Shown here in pieces: positions 1 to 9,278 of a stretch of 64,000 nt of DNA (position 1 is its first letter; every line of letters begins with the position of its first letter). Below the pieces are notes generated by a model. The model made no database searches and was not told the DNA's origin. It was given only the letters and a program-made list of their open reading frames with translations. This stretch comes from Sphingomonadales bacterium UBA2683. GTDB taxonomy: Bacteria > Pseudomonadota > Alphaproteobacteria > Sphingomonadales > Sphingomonadaceae. Where the stretch lies: positions 447,878 through 511,877 of the forward strand of contig DELZ01000004.1 of assembly GCA_002354635.1 (NCBI GenBank), in the 5' to 3' direction. Position numbers and translations under genes: made by a program.

Positions 1-461
1 TCGATCGAGAAAGTAGGACCATTCAAATTGGTTGCTCCGCTGCTGACGATCGCGTCGAGAATTTCGCCAAGCCTGGATATGTCATGTACCGTGGCTGATA
101 CCTGATTGGAAACAACATAGCCGACAAACCGGCTCTGGCGGGTCGGCTGGTCATATTCATAGTCGGCGCGCAGGTTGATTCCGGTGGTCTGGATATCTTT
201 TTTGGCAATCCCCAGCGATTTCAGCCGGTCGATCACGGCACGCGCCTGCACCGAATTCTGGCGCAGCGCCTCCGTCGCGGTCTTGGCCCTGGTTTCCACG
301 CCGGTGCTGAAGCTTGCTGTATCAGGAGCACTGTCCACCTGCTCCGAGACGCTGAGCTCGATAACAGGATTCTGCGCTGTAATCTGGACATTCGCGGCCT
401 GCGCGAAACTTGCGGGGGTCAGGGTCAGGGCCGCTCCGGCCAGCAAAATTGAAAGTCTCAT
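1..461 (-). CDS. SIMPL domain (DUF541) protein, 3' part outside window
   Basis: The first 153 codons are present and the C-terminus lies beyond base 1. The start ATG at 461 follows a GGAGA ribosome site (about 5 nt spacing). The N-terminus MRLSILLAGAALTLTPA, ending in an AQA-type cleavage site, is a signal peptide, so the protein is probably periplasmic. The mature part has the SIMPL pattern: an early VSEQVDSAPDTASFSTGVET strand, alternating hydrophobic positions, a KDIQTTGINL segment, then Y-Y/Q-rich repeats and an SNQVSATVHD strand. Family members (for example E. coli YggE) are linked to oxidative stress defence but have no defined biochemical activity. The next leftward gene, the transaminase, begins upstream of it with only a short gap, so they may be cotranscribed. 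Confidence 0.85.
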   Translation of the reverse strand, partial: MRLSILLAGAALTLTPASFAQAANVQITAQNPVIELSVSEQVDSAPDTASFSTGVETRAKTATEALRQNSVQARAVIDRLKSLGIAKKDIQTTGINLRADYEYDQPTRQSRFVGYVVSNQVSATVHDISRLGEILDAIVSSGATNLNGPTFSI

Positions 462-477
462 AACATTCTCCATTGAT

Positions 478-1335
478 TTAAGTCTTTGTAGAATGGTCAC
501 TCTGAACAGCAGCTAAATAGTTCTGACGGATTCTGGCGGTCCGCTCACCGGGCCGGCCGTCGCCTATTTTGTGGCCATCAATCTCGACCACCGGCATGAT
601 AAGCAAGGTCGACGATGAAATGAATGCCTCTGCTGCATCTTTCGCTTCTTCGATCGAAAACGCACGTTCCTCGACCGAAAGCCCCATGGATTTTGCCTGC
701 TCCAGCATCCCGATACGGGTCACACCGGGCAGAATGGACCGGTCAAGCTGATGCGAAATCAGAACACTCTCGCGGCTGATGATATGCGCATTTTGCGAGG
801 TTCCTTCGGTGACCAGATCACCACTTGTCATCCATACGTCATCGACTCCGGCGGCCTCCGCCTCCATTTTCATCAGCGACGCGTAGAGCAGCTGAGTCGT
901 CTTGATATCGCATCGCTGCCAGCGCAGGTCTGGCCGGGTGATGATCCGCATGCCGCGACCGGCCATGGGATTTTCGATCAGCACCCGCTCCTGGGCAAAG
1001 GCAAATATGGTCGGGGACGTATCCGGTGCAGGCCAGCGATAGTCCCGCTCATCCATCACTCCGCGCGACACTTGCAAATAGACGAGTCCCTCCTGCAAGC
1101 CGTTGTCCGTCACCAGTTTCTGCGCCACGGTCGACCAGTCGGCAAAGGCGTTGATGGAGAGCTCGCCGAGCGACCGTTCGAGGCGGGTCACGTGGCGCTC
1201 CATGTCGATCAACCGGCCATCGATGACCGAAATCACTTCATAGACGGCATCGGAAAATAGCAGGCCGCGGTCAAATACGGAGACTTTGGCGGCTGCCTTC
1301 GGAACATAATCGCCGTTTAGATATACGATGCGCAA
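478..1335 (-). CDS. dat: D-amino-acid transaminase (class IV aminotransferase)
   Basis: This 285-aa protein is the usual length for fold-type IV PLP aminotransferases. It begins MRIVYLNGDYVPKAAAKVS, followed by SVFDRGLLFSDAVYEVI, the hallmark N-terminal segment of D-alanine/branched-chain aminotransferases. The PLP lysine is in RCDIKTTQLL (around residue 146). The substrate-loop region WMTSGDLVTEGTSQNAHII carries the T-E-G-T-x-x-N motif that binds the cofactor. It interconverts D-amino acids and 2-oxo acids in the cytoplasm, supplying D-Ala or D-Glu. The start codon is TTG: an in-frame stop lies just upstream and no ATG is available, and a GGAACGGGA purine stretch precedes it. A branched-chain enzyme is possible, but the general look is Dat. 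Confidence 0.85.
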   Translation of the reverse strand: MRIVYLNGDYVPKAAAKVSVFDRGLLFSDAVYEVISVIDGRLIDMERHVTRLERSLGELSINAFADWSTVAQKLVTDNGLQEGLVYLQVSRGVMDERDYRWPAPDTSPTIFAFAQERVLIENPMAGRGMRIITRPDLRWQRCDIKTTQLLYASLMKMEAEAAGVDDVWMTSGDLVTEGTSQNAHIISRESVLISHQLDRSILPGVTRIGMLEQAKSMGLSVEERAFSIEEAKDAAEAFISSSTLLIMPVVEIDGHKIGDGRPGERTARIRQNYLAAVQSDHSTKT

Positions 1336-1463
1336 ATCCCGTTCCCATCACCAAATTTATCAATTTCAGGCCTAACAATCCGATATGGCACGGCAGGTCA
1401 ATGGCCTTTGTCGAAAAGAGAAGACTTGAGCCGGAGCGCGCTTGCCCCTAACGCGCGGGAACC

Positions 1464-3290
1464 ATGTCACTGCCCCCCATTTTTTCTTACGAGAATCTCT
1501 CGCTCCACCAGGGCGAAGGATGGCTGTTTCAGGACCTTGATCTGCATGTCGGTCCGCGCGACAAGCTGGCGTTGATCGGGCGCAACGGTACAGGCAAGAC
1601 CACGCTGCTGCGGCTGATTACCGACGAAATAGAGGCGGACAAGGGCAAAAGGGTTATCCAGCCGGGCACCAATATCGTGATGCTCGAACAAGAGCCGGAT
1701 TTCACGCCGTTTGAAACTTTGCGGGACTTCGCCGTGTCGGGGGCAGCAGGACCGGCCTTGCACGAGGTCGATGCGATAGCCGATCAGCTGGGAACAGATC
1801 TTTCAACCCGCGCAGACAAAGCCAGCGGCGGCGAGAAACGCCGTGCCGCGCTGTGCCGGGCGCTGGCTTCGGAGCCGGACCTGCTGTTGCTCGACGAGCC
1901 GACCAACCATCTCGATCTGGCTGCAATCGACTGGCTGGAAGAATGGCTCGGTCGCTACAAGGGCGCGTTTATCACCATTTCGCATGACCGTACTTTTCTC
2001 ACCCGGTTAACAAAACAGACATTGTGGCTCGACCGCGGAGCGCTTCGTCGGCTCGAAGTCGGTTTTGGGGGCTATGAGGCCTGGATGGAGAAAATCTATG
2101 CCGATGAGGCCCGATCGGCAGAACGACTCGACGCCAGATTGAAGCTCGAGGCGCACTGGCTTGAGCGCGGTGTTACCGCCCGGCGCAAACGCAACCAGGG
2201 CCGGCTTGAGAAACTGTGGGAAATGCGTGCCCAGCGCGCGGCCATGATCGGTCCGGCCGGCGCCGCCAAGCTGCAGGCGGAAAGCGATGACAGCCGAACC
2301 AAATCGGTGATAACGGCTACTGATATTTCCAAGACATTTGGCCAGGGTGACAGCGAGCGCGTCATCATCCGGAATTTTTCTCTCCGTATCCAGCGAGGCG
2401 ACCGGATCGGGATCGTCGGCGCCAATGGCGCGGGCAAGACCACCCTGCTGAAAATGCTGACCGGGGAACTGGAGCCGGACACCGGCAGCGTAGCCCTCGC
2501 CAAGACCCTGAACGGTGTCTTCATCGATCAGCAGCGCAGCTTGCTGAAACCCGACAAACGGGTCCGCGACGTGCTTGCGGATGGCAGCGACTGGATCGAT
2601 GTGCGCGGCACAAAAAAGCATGTGCAGGGCTATCTCAAGGAATTTCTTTTCGCGCCCACGCTGATTGACGCCAAGGTGGGAACATTGTCGGGTGGCGAAC
2701 AATCGCGGCTTTTGCTTGCCCGCGAATTTGCCCGTATGTCGAACCTCCTGGTGCTCGACGAGCCGACCAACGATCTCGATCTCGAAACGCTCGATCTACT
2801 CCAGGAAGTTATCGCCGATTATGAAGGCACCGTCCTGCTGGTGAGTCATGACCGTGACTTTCTGGATCGCACCGTCACCATTACCCTGGGACTGGATGGC
2901 AGCGGCAAGGTCGATGTCATCGCCGGCGGCTATGCCGAATGGGAGGCCAAGCGCAAGCAGGTTGAAGCCGACCGGAAACCGGCAGCGAAACCATCGCCGA
3001 AATCAAGCTCCGCTGCGGGCCAGGCGCCCTCCCGCCCGAGTAGTCCCAGCAAGAAGCTGACCTACAAGGACCAGCGGGATTATGATCTTTTGCCGGAGAG
3101 GATCGAAGCGATCGACAGGCGTATGGGAGAAATCGAGCAAGCATTGGCCGATCCCAATCTCTATACTCGGGATTTTGAGCGGTTCGATGCCTTGACCAAA
3201 GAAAATGGCGCGCTGATCGACGAAAAGGATGCGGCTGAAATGCGCTGGCTGGAGCTGGCGGAAGAAGTTGAACGGCTCGACAACGCCTGA
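1464..3290 (+). CDS. uup: ABC-F family ATPase, Uup-like
   Basis: This 608-aa protein has two ABC ATPase domains and no membrane segments, which defines ABC-F. Domain 1 has Walker A GRNGTGKTT, signature SGGEKRR and Walker B LLLLDEPTNHLDL. Domain 2 has GANGAGKTT, LSGGEQSR and LVLDEPTNDLDLE. A linker of Arg/Lys-rich helices (about 230-275) joins them. The last about 90 residues form a charged coiled coil after a Pro/Ser-rich hinge, as in Uup, which binds DNA or ribosomal structures. Family members act on the ribosomal E-site and affect transposon excision. It starts at ATG 1464, divergently from the transaminase. The exact subfamily (Uup versus EttA-like) is assigned from the C-terminal coiled coil. 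Confidence 0.88.
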   Translation: MSLPPIFSYENLSLHQGEGWLFQDLDLHVGPRDKLALIGRNGTGKTTLLRLITDEIEADKGKRVIQPGTNIVMLEQEPDFTPFETLRDFAVSGAAGPALHEVDAIADQLGTDLSTRADKASGGEKRRAALCRALASEPDLLLLDEPTNHLDLAAIDWLEEWLGRYKGAFITISHDRTFLTRLTKQTLWLDRGALRRLEVGFGGYEAWMEKIYADEARSAERLDARLKLEAHWLERGVTARRKRNQGRLEKLWEMRAQRAAMIGPAGAAKLQAESDDSRTKSVITATDISKTFGQGDSERVIIRNFSLRIQRGDRIGIVGANGAGKTTLLKMLTGELEPDTGSVALAKTLNGVFIDQQRSLLKPDKRVRDVLADGSDWIDVRGTKKHVQGYLKEFLFAPTLIDAKVGTLSGGEQSRLLLAREFARMSNLLVLDEPTNDLDLETLDLLQEVIADYEGTVLLVSHDRDFLDRTVTITLGLDGSGKVDVIAGGYAEWEAKRKQVEADRKPAAKPSPKSSSAAGQAPSRPSSPSKKLTYKDQRDYDLLPERIEAIDRRMGEIEQALADPNLYTRDFERFDALTKENGALIDEKDAAEMRWLELAEEVERLDNA

Positions 3291-3821
3291 TCAGCCCGGC
3301 AAGCGATAGAAATCAGCCAAACGGTCCAGCGCTATTTTCAGTACCAGCTTTCCCGAGCGCGCTGGCCAGCCCAGATTTTTTTCCGCGACCGGAACCCCCT
3401 CCCCACCGCAGATAATTCGCCAGGCGATATCCGACAGGTCGCTTCCAAGATGGTCAATGGCATCGGTAAAGCGCTGCTTTGCCGCAAACTGCTTTTCGGT
3501 TTCGTTGAGTGCCGCTGGCGCTATGCGCTTGCCTTGCGTGACCGGAGCGGCATCCCATCGCATCGTAATCCGCGGCGCCAGATGGGCCCTTTCCCAGTCG
3601 AAACGCAGTTTTTCGCCTGCGTCAAATTGCCGGTCGGACAGATACCCGCGTGCGTGAAGCCAGCCCAGAGGCGATTCCGACAGATTGACCGTGACGCTTC
3701 GTATGCGCATGGTCTTCCGTTGGCGGTCATTCCGTTCTTCTCCGTCCTGCGGCAGCGCCCTTTCTGCCAGCAACCGGGGATCCGAGCATGAATTATCCCT
3801 TTTGGTTATGCCTTTAGTCAT
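3291..3821 (-). CDS. DUF6456 domain protein
   Basis: This 176-aa protein has a low-complexity N-terminus and a conserved core from about residue 40: TVNLSESPLGWLHARGYLSD, then RQFDAGEKLRFDWERA and APRITMRWD. This is the DUF6456 signature found across alphaproteobacteria. The C-terminal part (IDHLGSDLSDIAWRIICGGE) is predicted helical and may bind DNA, but no activity is established. The start at 3821 is supported by GGAGA 5 nt upstream; a shorter start at MRIRSV (3710) is possible. It is convergent with the ABC-F gene, ending one base after it, and divergent from the XRE gene at 3909. In other alphaproteobacteria this domain often accompanies HTH regulators, which fits the XRE neighbour. Confidence 0.7.
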   Translation of the reverse strand: MTKGITKRDNSCSDPRLLAERALPQDGEERNDRQRKTMRIRSVTVNLSESPLGWLHARGYLSDRQFDAGEKLRFDWERAHLAPRITMRWDAAPVTQGKRIAPAALNETEKQFAAKQRFTDAIDHLGSDLSDIAWRIICGGEGVPVAEKNLGWPARSGKLVLKIALDRLADFYRLPG

Positions 3822-3908
3822 ATTGTCTCCATATAAGCATCGCTACACACTTGCCATTTGGATGATATTGTAGGAAAGGATAAAACCATATAGGTTTGGA
3901 GAATGAAG

Positions 3909-4472
3909 ATGATCAGTCGCATCAGAGAGGTTCGCAAGGCCAGAGGAATGACGCTGGAGGATGTCGCCAAGCGGTGCGAGCCGCCAACCACGGCGCAGAC
4001 CATCGGGCGGCTGGAAACCGGCACCCGGACCTTGTCGCTCGACTGGCTGAACCGGATCGCCGATGCGCTGGGCGTGGACAGCGCAGCCCTGCTTTCCCTG
4101 CCCGATCAGGAAATATTGCCCGTCGCCGCAATCCTCGACCACAAGGGGGCACACGCTCTGGAGAAGACCGAAAATATCTATCAGCCTCCTTTTGAACCGG
4201 CGATGGTGGCACTGCGGGTCAAAAGCAGCATCGGCGACTATCGCACAGGGGACGATGTCTGGCTGTCGCGTCGAACACCCGAGCAATTTGCCGGCGCGCT
4301 CAATCGAGATGTGCTTGTCCCCCGCCCCGCCGGACGCTTCCTGTTCGGTCGGCTGATCGGACGCGAGAACAATCGCCTGCAGATCCTGCCACTGGGCAGT
4401 GGCGCGCGGCAGCAGATTGTCAGCGATCCCGAATGGATCGGTGTTGCAGTCCGTCTGGTAAGGGAGCTTTAG
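3909..4472 (+). CDS. XRE-family helix-turn-helix regulator
   Basis: This 187-aa protein has an N-terminal HTH_3 domain (residues 1-60): RIREVRKARGMTLEDVAKRC is helices 1-2, followed by TTAQTIGRLETGTRTLSLDW, the recognition helix region. The C-terminal part (GDDVWLSRRTPEQFAGALNR through GRLIGRENNRLQILPLGSG) resembles the LexA/S24 fold, but I see no Ser-Lys catalytic dyad, so it may only dimerise. I chose ATG 3909 because GGAGA lies 6 nt upstream; ATG 3903 would leave no spacing. It is divergent from the DUF6456 gene and is followed after 24 bp by the glycosyltransferase. Target unknown. Confidence 0.8.
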   Translation: MISRIREVRKARGMTLEDVAKRCEPPTTAQTIGRLETGTRTLSLDWLNRIADALGVDSAALLSLPDQEILPVAAILDHKGAHALEKTENIYQPPFEPAMVALRVKSSIGDYRTGDDVWLSRRTPEQFAGALNRDVLVPRPAGRFLFGRLIGRENNRLQILPLGSGARQQIVSDPEWIGVAVRLVREL

Positions 4473-4496
4473 GGTCGTGGTGATAGGAGCCCCTTG

Positions 4497-5675
4497 ATGA
4501 CCCGCCCGCTCAACATCCTGACGCTCTCGACATTGTTCCCCAATGTTTCGGCCCCCAATTTCGGGATATTTGTCGAGCGGCAAACCGCCGAACTGGCAAG
4601 CCGCCCGGACACCAGTGTAACGGTGATCAATCCTGTCGGGATGCCGCCTTGGCCTCTACGCCGACACAAGCAATATCAGCCTTTGCACGCGTTGCCCGGG
4701 CATGAGACATGGCATGGTCTTGACGTCTATCGTCCCCGGTTCCGGCTAATTCCCAGGATCGGCGGCGCTGGCAATCCGCGTCGCATAGCGGATGCGTTGC
4801 GACCCTTGGTGAAGAGGCTGCATCAACAGACACCGTTTGATATCATGGATGCCGAGTTTTTCTATCCGGACGGACCGGCGGCGATGCGGCTGGCGACTGC
4901 ACTTGATATTCCCTTTACGATCAAGGCCCGGGGCGCGGATATCCATCACTGGGGCGGCGATCCGAAATGCCGACGCCAGATCTTGGAGGCAGCGGACAAA
5001 GCCAGCGCCTTGCTGGCGGTATCCGCAGCGCTGAAGCAGGACATGATCGCTCTCGGGATGGATGGCAGCAAGATTTCCGTCCATTATACAGGGCTGGACC
5101 AAAACAGGTTTGTCCCGGTCGACCGGGTCCCCGCAAAGCGGGCGCTGGGTGTCGAGGGCCCGCTCTTTATCACCACCGGTGCGCTGATCCCGCGCAAGAA
5201 CCAGGATCTGGTTATTCGCGCCCTGACAAGCTTTCCGGACGCTACCGTGATGCTCGCCGGCAAGGGAGAAGCGGAGCCACATTACCGGGCGCTGGCCAGC
5301 GAGCTCGGCGTTGCCGACCGTATATGTTTTCTCGGCAGCGTGTCCCATGACGAGCTGGCACAACTGACGGCGGCTGCCGATATTGCCATTCTGGTGTCGA
5401 AGTCCGAAGGGCTTGCCAATGCCTGGGTCGAGGCCCTCGCGTGCGGCACGCCGGTGATCATCAGCGAGGCCGGGGGCGCGCGGGAACTGGTGACCGGTCC
5501 CGATGCCGGCCGGATCGTTGCACAGTCGGTCGAGGCGATTGTCGAAGCTGCCCGTGCCATTCTCGCCGACCCGCCGAGCCAGGACCGCGTACGATCATCG
5601 GTGAGCCAGTTCAGCTGGAAGAGCAATGGCGACCAGATGCTGGCCATCTTGCGGCAGGCCGCCGGAAACCGCTAG
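4497..5675 (+). CDS. GT4-family glycosyltransferase
   Basis: This is a 392-aa GT-B fold enzyme. The N-terminal acceptor domain starts RPLNILTLSTLFPNVSAPNF and continues with GIFVERQTAEL. The C-terminal donor domain has the GALIPRKNQDLVIRAL and EGLANAWVEALACGTPVIIS motifs typical of family GT4, with the conserved Glu for the nucleotide-sugar. It probably transfers a sugar to a surface polysaccharide or lipid in the cytoplasm; the acceptor is unknown. AGGAG ends 7 nt before ATG 4497; the TTG at 4494 is too close. No other exopolysaccharide genes lie nearby, so its pathway cannot be told from the context. Confidence 0.85.
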   Translation: MTRPLNILTLSTLFPNVSAPNFGIFVERQTAELASRPDTSVTVINPVGMPPWPLRRHKQYQPLHALPGHETWHGLDVYRPRFRLIPRIGGAGNPRRIADALRPLVKRLHQQTPFDIMDAEFFYPDGPAAMRLATALDIPFTIKARGADIHHWGGDPKCRRQILEAADKASALLAVSAALKQDMIALGMDGSKISVHYTGLDQNRFVPVDRVPAKRALGVEGPLFITTGALIPRKNQDLVIRALTSFPDATVMLAGKGEAEPHYRALASELGVADRICFLGSVSHDELAQLTAAADIAILVSKSEGLANAWVEALACGTPVIISEAGGARELVTGPDAGRIVAQSVEAIVEAARAILADPPSQDRVRSSVSQFSWKSNGDQMLAILRQAAGNR

Positions 5676-6052
5676 GCCAGCGGCAGAAATGCGCCGACAA
5701 TCCAGCGTTCTTCGGCCCGCAACACACCCCATGTCCGCGCCGCAGCGCGGCTGTCCATGACCTCGAGGCCCATGCCGGCCGCCTCCACTTCCCGCCGAAA
5801 GGAGGCAGGCGGTTGCTGCATCGACAGACCACTGCCCAACAGCAGAAATTCCGGCGGCGGAGACAGGTTCAGCCTGGACAATATTGCCACCAAATCCAGT
5901 CGGTCGACGCCGGAAGCTGTCCAGTCGAGGGCCTGTTCCGGCGAAATCAGCAAACCCTGTTCGAAGCGCCGGTCACCGATCTTGTAGCCGTGCGGCGTGA
6001 AGCCGGTGACAACCGGACCGGTAAATTCGACATCCTTGCGCAGTTCTACCAA
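5672..6052 (-). CDS. Mth938-like domain protein (DUF498/DUF598)
   Basis: This 126-aa protein has the Mth938/NDUFAF3 fold signature: FTGPVVTGFTPHGYKIGDRR, then LLISPEQALDW, and PPEFLLLGSGLSMQQPP, the conserved L-x-G-x-G loop. The human homologue is a complex I assembly factor, but the bacterial role is not established. In alphaproteobacteria it sits next to secDF, as here: it starts (TTG 6052) 3 bp after the secF stop, suggesting translation coupled to the sec operon. No separate ribosome site is visible. Confidence 0.8.
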   Translation of the reverse strand: MVELRKDVEFTGPVVTGFTPHGYKIGDRRFEQGLLISPEQALDWTASGVDRLDLVAILSRLNLSPPPEFLLLGSGLSMQQPPASFRREVEAAGMGLEVMDSRAAARTWGVLRAEERWIVGAFLPLA

Positions 6053-6055
6053 GGG

Positions 6056-7039
6056 TCAGCCAATCTGCTCCGGGCCACCCAGTTTTTCGGCTTGTTCATT
6101 GGCTGACTCAGCCGGCACAAAGGTGTCCGGACCGACCTTGAGCCAGATCAGGATCGGTGCAGCCATATAGACCGAGCTGTAGGTGCCGACAAATACGCCG
6201 AAGAACATTGCCACCGAGAAGCCGAAAATCACGTCCGGACCCCAAAGGATCAGGGCGCCGAGCGCGATCAGCATGGTCAGACTGGTCATCACCGTCCGGG
6301 CCAGGGTCTCGTTGACCGAGAGATCGAGCAAGGCGATGATGTCCATCTTGCGATATTTCTTCAGATTTTCACGGATCCGGTCAAATACGACAATCGTATC
6401 GTTGAGCGAGTAGCCGATGATTGTCAGCAATGCGGCGACGATATTGAGATTAAACTCCATCTGGGTCAGCGCGAACAGGCCGAAAGTCAGAGCAACGTCA
6501 TGGACCAGAGCGAACAGGGCACCGACACCAAATTGCCACTCGAAGCGTATCCAGATATAGATGGATATCGCGATCATCGCGAACAGCAAGGAATAGGCAC
6601 CGGTTTCGAACAGTTCCGACGAGACCTTGCCGGACACCGATTCCACGCCGTCGATGCGGACATCGGGATATTCGGCATTTATCGTCGAAACAATGTTTTC
6701 GGTCATTTCGCTGGCCGCCTCAGGCCGCGATTCTGCCTCGGCTGGCAGCCGCATCCGGATCGACACTTCATTGGCATCACCAAATCGCTGGATCGTCGCT
6801 TCGCCATAGCCAAGCGCGCCGATGCGGTCGCGCAAATCGGGAATCGGCGCCGTTTCGGATTCGGTAAAGGTTGCCTGGATCATCTGGCCGCCGATGAAGT
6901 CGACGCCAAAGTTCAAGCCCTTGGCCGCGACCAGCCCGATTGACGCGATGATCGTCAAGATGCTGAACGCCATGGCAATATTGCGCCATTTCAGGAAGCC
7001 GATATTGGTGTCATCCGGGACAAGTTTCAAAAGTCTCAT
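6056..7039 (-). CDS. secF: Protein translocase subunit SecF
   Basis: This 327-aa inner-membrane protein begins with a helix near residues 25-42 (FSILTIIASIGLVAAKGLNF). The SecF marker GVDFIGGQMIQ follows, then a periplasmic domain (about 60-150) and a five-helix C-terminal bundle including GYSLNDTIVVFDRIRE and LTMLIALGALILWG. With SecD it uses the proton-motive force to drive late steps of preprotein export. It overlaps secD by 4 bp, so the two are cotranslated. Confidence 0.95.
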   Translation of the reverse strand: MRLLKLVPDDTNIGFLKWRNIAMAFSILTIIASIGLVAAKGLNFGVDFIGGQMIQATFTESETAPIPDLRDRIGALGYGEATIQRFGDANEVSIRMRLPAEAESRPEAASEMTENIVSTINAEYPDVRIDGVESVSGKVSSELFETGAYSLLFAMIAISIYIWIRFEWQFGVGALFALVHDVALTFGLFALTQMEFNLNIVAALLTIIGYSLNDTIVVFDRIRENLKKYRKMDIIALLDLSVNETLARTVMTSLTMLIALGALILWGPDVIFGFSVAMFFGVFVGTYSSVYMAAPILIWLKVGPDTFVPAESANEQAEKLGGPEQIG

Positions 7040-8640
7040 ATCACCAACTCCTGCGGACGGGCACGTCGGACCCAGAGCGCCACAAACATACGGGTTACGA
7101 CCACCGCAGTGAATACGGATGAAGCGATACCGATCATCAGCACCACGGCAAATCCCTTGACCGGCCCGGAACCGAACATGAACAGCAAGACACCGGCGAT
7201 GATATTGGTGACATTGGCATCCATGATCGCCCGCGAAGCTTCCTTATAGCCCACTTCGATGGCTTGGATCACCCGTCGTCCCCGTCGTCGCTCTTCCCGT
7301 ATTCGTTCGTTGATCAGCACATTGGCATCAACGGCGGAACCGACGGTCAGAACAAAGCCCGCAATACCCGGCAGCGTCAATGTGGCATTGAACATCGCCA
7401 TAACCCCGACGATGATGAACAGGTTCAGGGCCAGCGCGATATTGGCATACATGCCGAACCGACCGTAAGTCACAACCATGAAGGTCAGTACGGCCACCGT
7501 TGCGATGATCGCCGCGATTGTACCCTTGTCGATTGAATCCTTGCCGAGATCGGGACCGACGGTACGCTCCTCGACGATCTTGAGATCCACCGGCAAGGCG
7601 CCGGAGCGCAAGGCGATCGCCAGCTGGTTGGCGCTTTCGACTGTGAAATTACCGGAAATCTGAGCGGAACCACCGAGGATCGGCTCGTTGATATTGGGTG
7701 CGGACAGGATCTGGCCATCAAGGATGATGGCGAAAGGCCGGCCGACATTATTCTGGGTCAGACGGGCAAATTTTGAACCGCCTTCTGTATCAAAGGTGAT
7801 GTTAACCACCGGAGCGTTGGTTTGCTGGTCAAAGCTCTGCCCGGCATCGGTAAGCTTGTCGCCGCTGATCCCGCCGAGCCGTTTGACCGCGAGATTCGGC
7901 AATCCTGTCGGATTGTCGGGATAGGGAAAAATCTGGCTGCCGACCGGCGCCCGGCCCGCCGCGACCATATTGGGGTCGGCTTCATAGTCGACCAGCTTGA
8001 ATTCCAGTTTTGCGGTCTGGCCAAGCAACGCTTTCAGCGCTTCGGGGTCATCGAGACCGGGGACCTGCACAACGATCCGGTTATCGCCCTGACGGATAAT
8101 CGTTGGTTCGCGCGTGCCCATTTCATCGATCCGGCGGCGGATCACGTCGGTTGCCGTTTCCATGGCATTCTCGACAGCGTTTTCCAGACCGGCTGCGGTC
8201 GGCGTCAACACAAAACGCGTATCATCGCGCACTTCGATATTCCAGTCACGCTGGCCGGTCAGTCCGGCCCCGCTGGTCAGAGGCACAATCGCGTCGCGCG
8301 CCGCATCGACCTGGGTGCTGTCGCGCACCAGGAAGCTCAATACGCCATTCTTGCGGGAAATATCGCCGATGCCAATGCGCGGCGTGGCCCGCCGCATTTC
8401 CGCCCGCACCGATTCTTCCATCGTCTCGAGACGGGCGCTGGCCACATCGGCCGGATCTGCCTCAAGCAGGATATGGCTGCCGCCCTGGAGATCGAGACCA
8501 AGATTGATGGTTTCATTCGGCAAAAAGCCCGGCCAGTATTTCTGGCCGCTCGCACCCAGCAGGCTGGGCAAGGACATCAGCACGCCAAAGGCCAGTAGCA
8601 GGGAAATGGAAATGACTTTCCAGCGCGGGAAATCGAGCAT
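7036..8640 (-). CDS. secD: Protein translocase subunit SecD
   Basis: This 534-aa protein has an N-terminal membrane helix (VISISLLLAFGVLMSLPSLL), the marker LGLDLQGGSHILLEAD, a large periplasmic P1 domain, and a C-terminal bundle containing GSAVDANVLINERIREE and GFAVVLMIGIASSVFTAVVV. It is the partner of SecF in preprotein export. It lies in the order yajC-secD-secF, the classic arrangement. The 27-bp gap to yajC is short, so one transcript is likely. Confidence 0.95.
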   Translation of the reverse strand: MLDFPRWKVISISLLLAFGVLMSLPSLLGASGQKYWPGFLPNETINLGLDLQGGSHILLEADPADVASARLETMEESVRAEMRRATPRIGIGDISRKNGVLSFLVRDSTQVDAARDAIVPLTSGAGLTGQRDWNIEVRDDTRFVLTPTAAGLENAVENAMETATDVIRRRIDEMGTREPTIIRQGDNRIVVQVPGLDDPEALKALLGQTAKLEFKLVDYEADPNMVAAGRAPVGSQIFPYPDNPTGLPNLAVKRLGGISGDKLTDAGQSFDQQTNAPVVNITFDTEGGSKFARLTQNNVGRPFAIILDGQILSAPNINEPILGGSAQISGNFTVESANQLAIALRSGALPVDLKIVEERTVGPDLGKDSIDKGTIAAIIATVAVLTFMVVTYGRFGMYANIALALNLFIIVGVMAMFNATLTLPGIAGFVLTVGSAVDANVLINERIREERRRGRRVIQAIEVGYKEASRAIMDANVTNIIAGVLLFMFGSGPVKGFAVVLMIGIASSVFTAVVVTRMFVALWVRRARPQELVI

Positions 8641-8667
8641 CGAATTTAACTTTCTATATCACCGCGT

Positions 8668-9000
8668 TCAGTCGTTCGCTGGTTTGGCCCCGCCACGTGG
8701 CATGACATCCGACAGCGTCGCCTTGATGGCCTTCACGCGGACGCCGTTGGCAATTTCGATCTCGACATATTCATCGTCGACCTTGACCGCTTTGCCGACC
8801 AGTCCACCCCCGGTGACGACCTCGTCATTCTTCTTCACCGATCCGACCTTCGCCTGATGTTCTTTCATCTTCTTTTGCTGCGGACGGATGAGCAGAAAGT
8901 AGAATACGGCGAAGATCAGCACCAGTGGCATGATCGAAATTAGAAAGCCGCCGGCGCCGCCGGAGCCAGCTGCTGCGGATAAAATGGAAATAGTTGTCAT
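8668..9000 (-). CDS. yajC: Preprotein translocase subunit YajC
   Basis: This 110-aa protein has one membrane helix (ISIMPLVLIFAVFYFLLIRP), the conserved RPQQKKMKEHQ segment right after it, and the KKNDEVVTGGGLVGKAVKVD SH3-like domain. It is the accessory subunit of the SecDF complex. I chose ATG 9000 because the region upstream (to 9072) is not conserved in the family and runs towards the tRNA promoter region. Confidence 0.93.
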   Translation of the reverse strand: MTTISILSAAAGSGGAGGFLISIMPLVLIFAVFYFLLIRPQQKKMKEHQAKVGSVKKNDEVVTGGGLVGKAVKVDDEYVEIEIANGVRVKAIKATLSDVMPRGGAKPAND

Positions 9001-9201
9001 GAATTCGTCCCGATAATTGCAAATTTTGATGTGTGGTGCCCAGGCCTGTATTTCAAGCCCCCAAGCGGCCAACCTGGATGATGCGCGCGCCTATCACGCG
9101 CTCGGCCAGGGCGCAACGAAATCCGTATTCCGGAAAGGTGGCAATCGGCAAGCAAACGACTTGCCAAGCTCCGCCGACCTCCATATATGCGCAGCCTCGG
9201 T

Positions 9202-9278
9202 CGGGACGTAGCGCAGCCTGGTAGCGCATCACACTGGGGGTGTGGGGGTCGGAGGTTCGAATCCTCTCGTCCCGACCA
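9202..9278 (+). tRNA. tRNA-Pro (anticodon GGG)
   Basis: A 77-nt cloverleaf with CCA encoded. The acceptor stem CGGGACG (9202-9208) pairs with CGTCCCG (9268-9274), followed by discriminator A and CCA. The D arm GCGCAGCCTGGTAGCGC, the anticodon loop CTGGGGG with anticodon GGG, and the T arm GGAGGTTCGAATCCTCT are all intact. It decodes CCC/CCU. The sequence composition and gene content change sharply after its 3' end, which makes it the likely attachment point of an integrated element. Confidence 0.95.

Noticed and set aside
2007..2702. 231-codon frame antisense to the ABC-F gene
   Set aside because: It mirrors conserved Walker-motif sequence of the real gene; no ribosome site and no recognisable domain.
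7822..8598. 258-codon frame on the + strand
   Set aside because: Antisense to secD, which has full family motifs.
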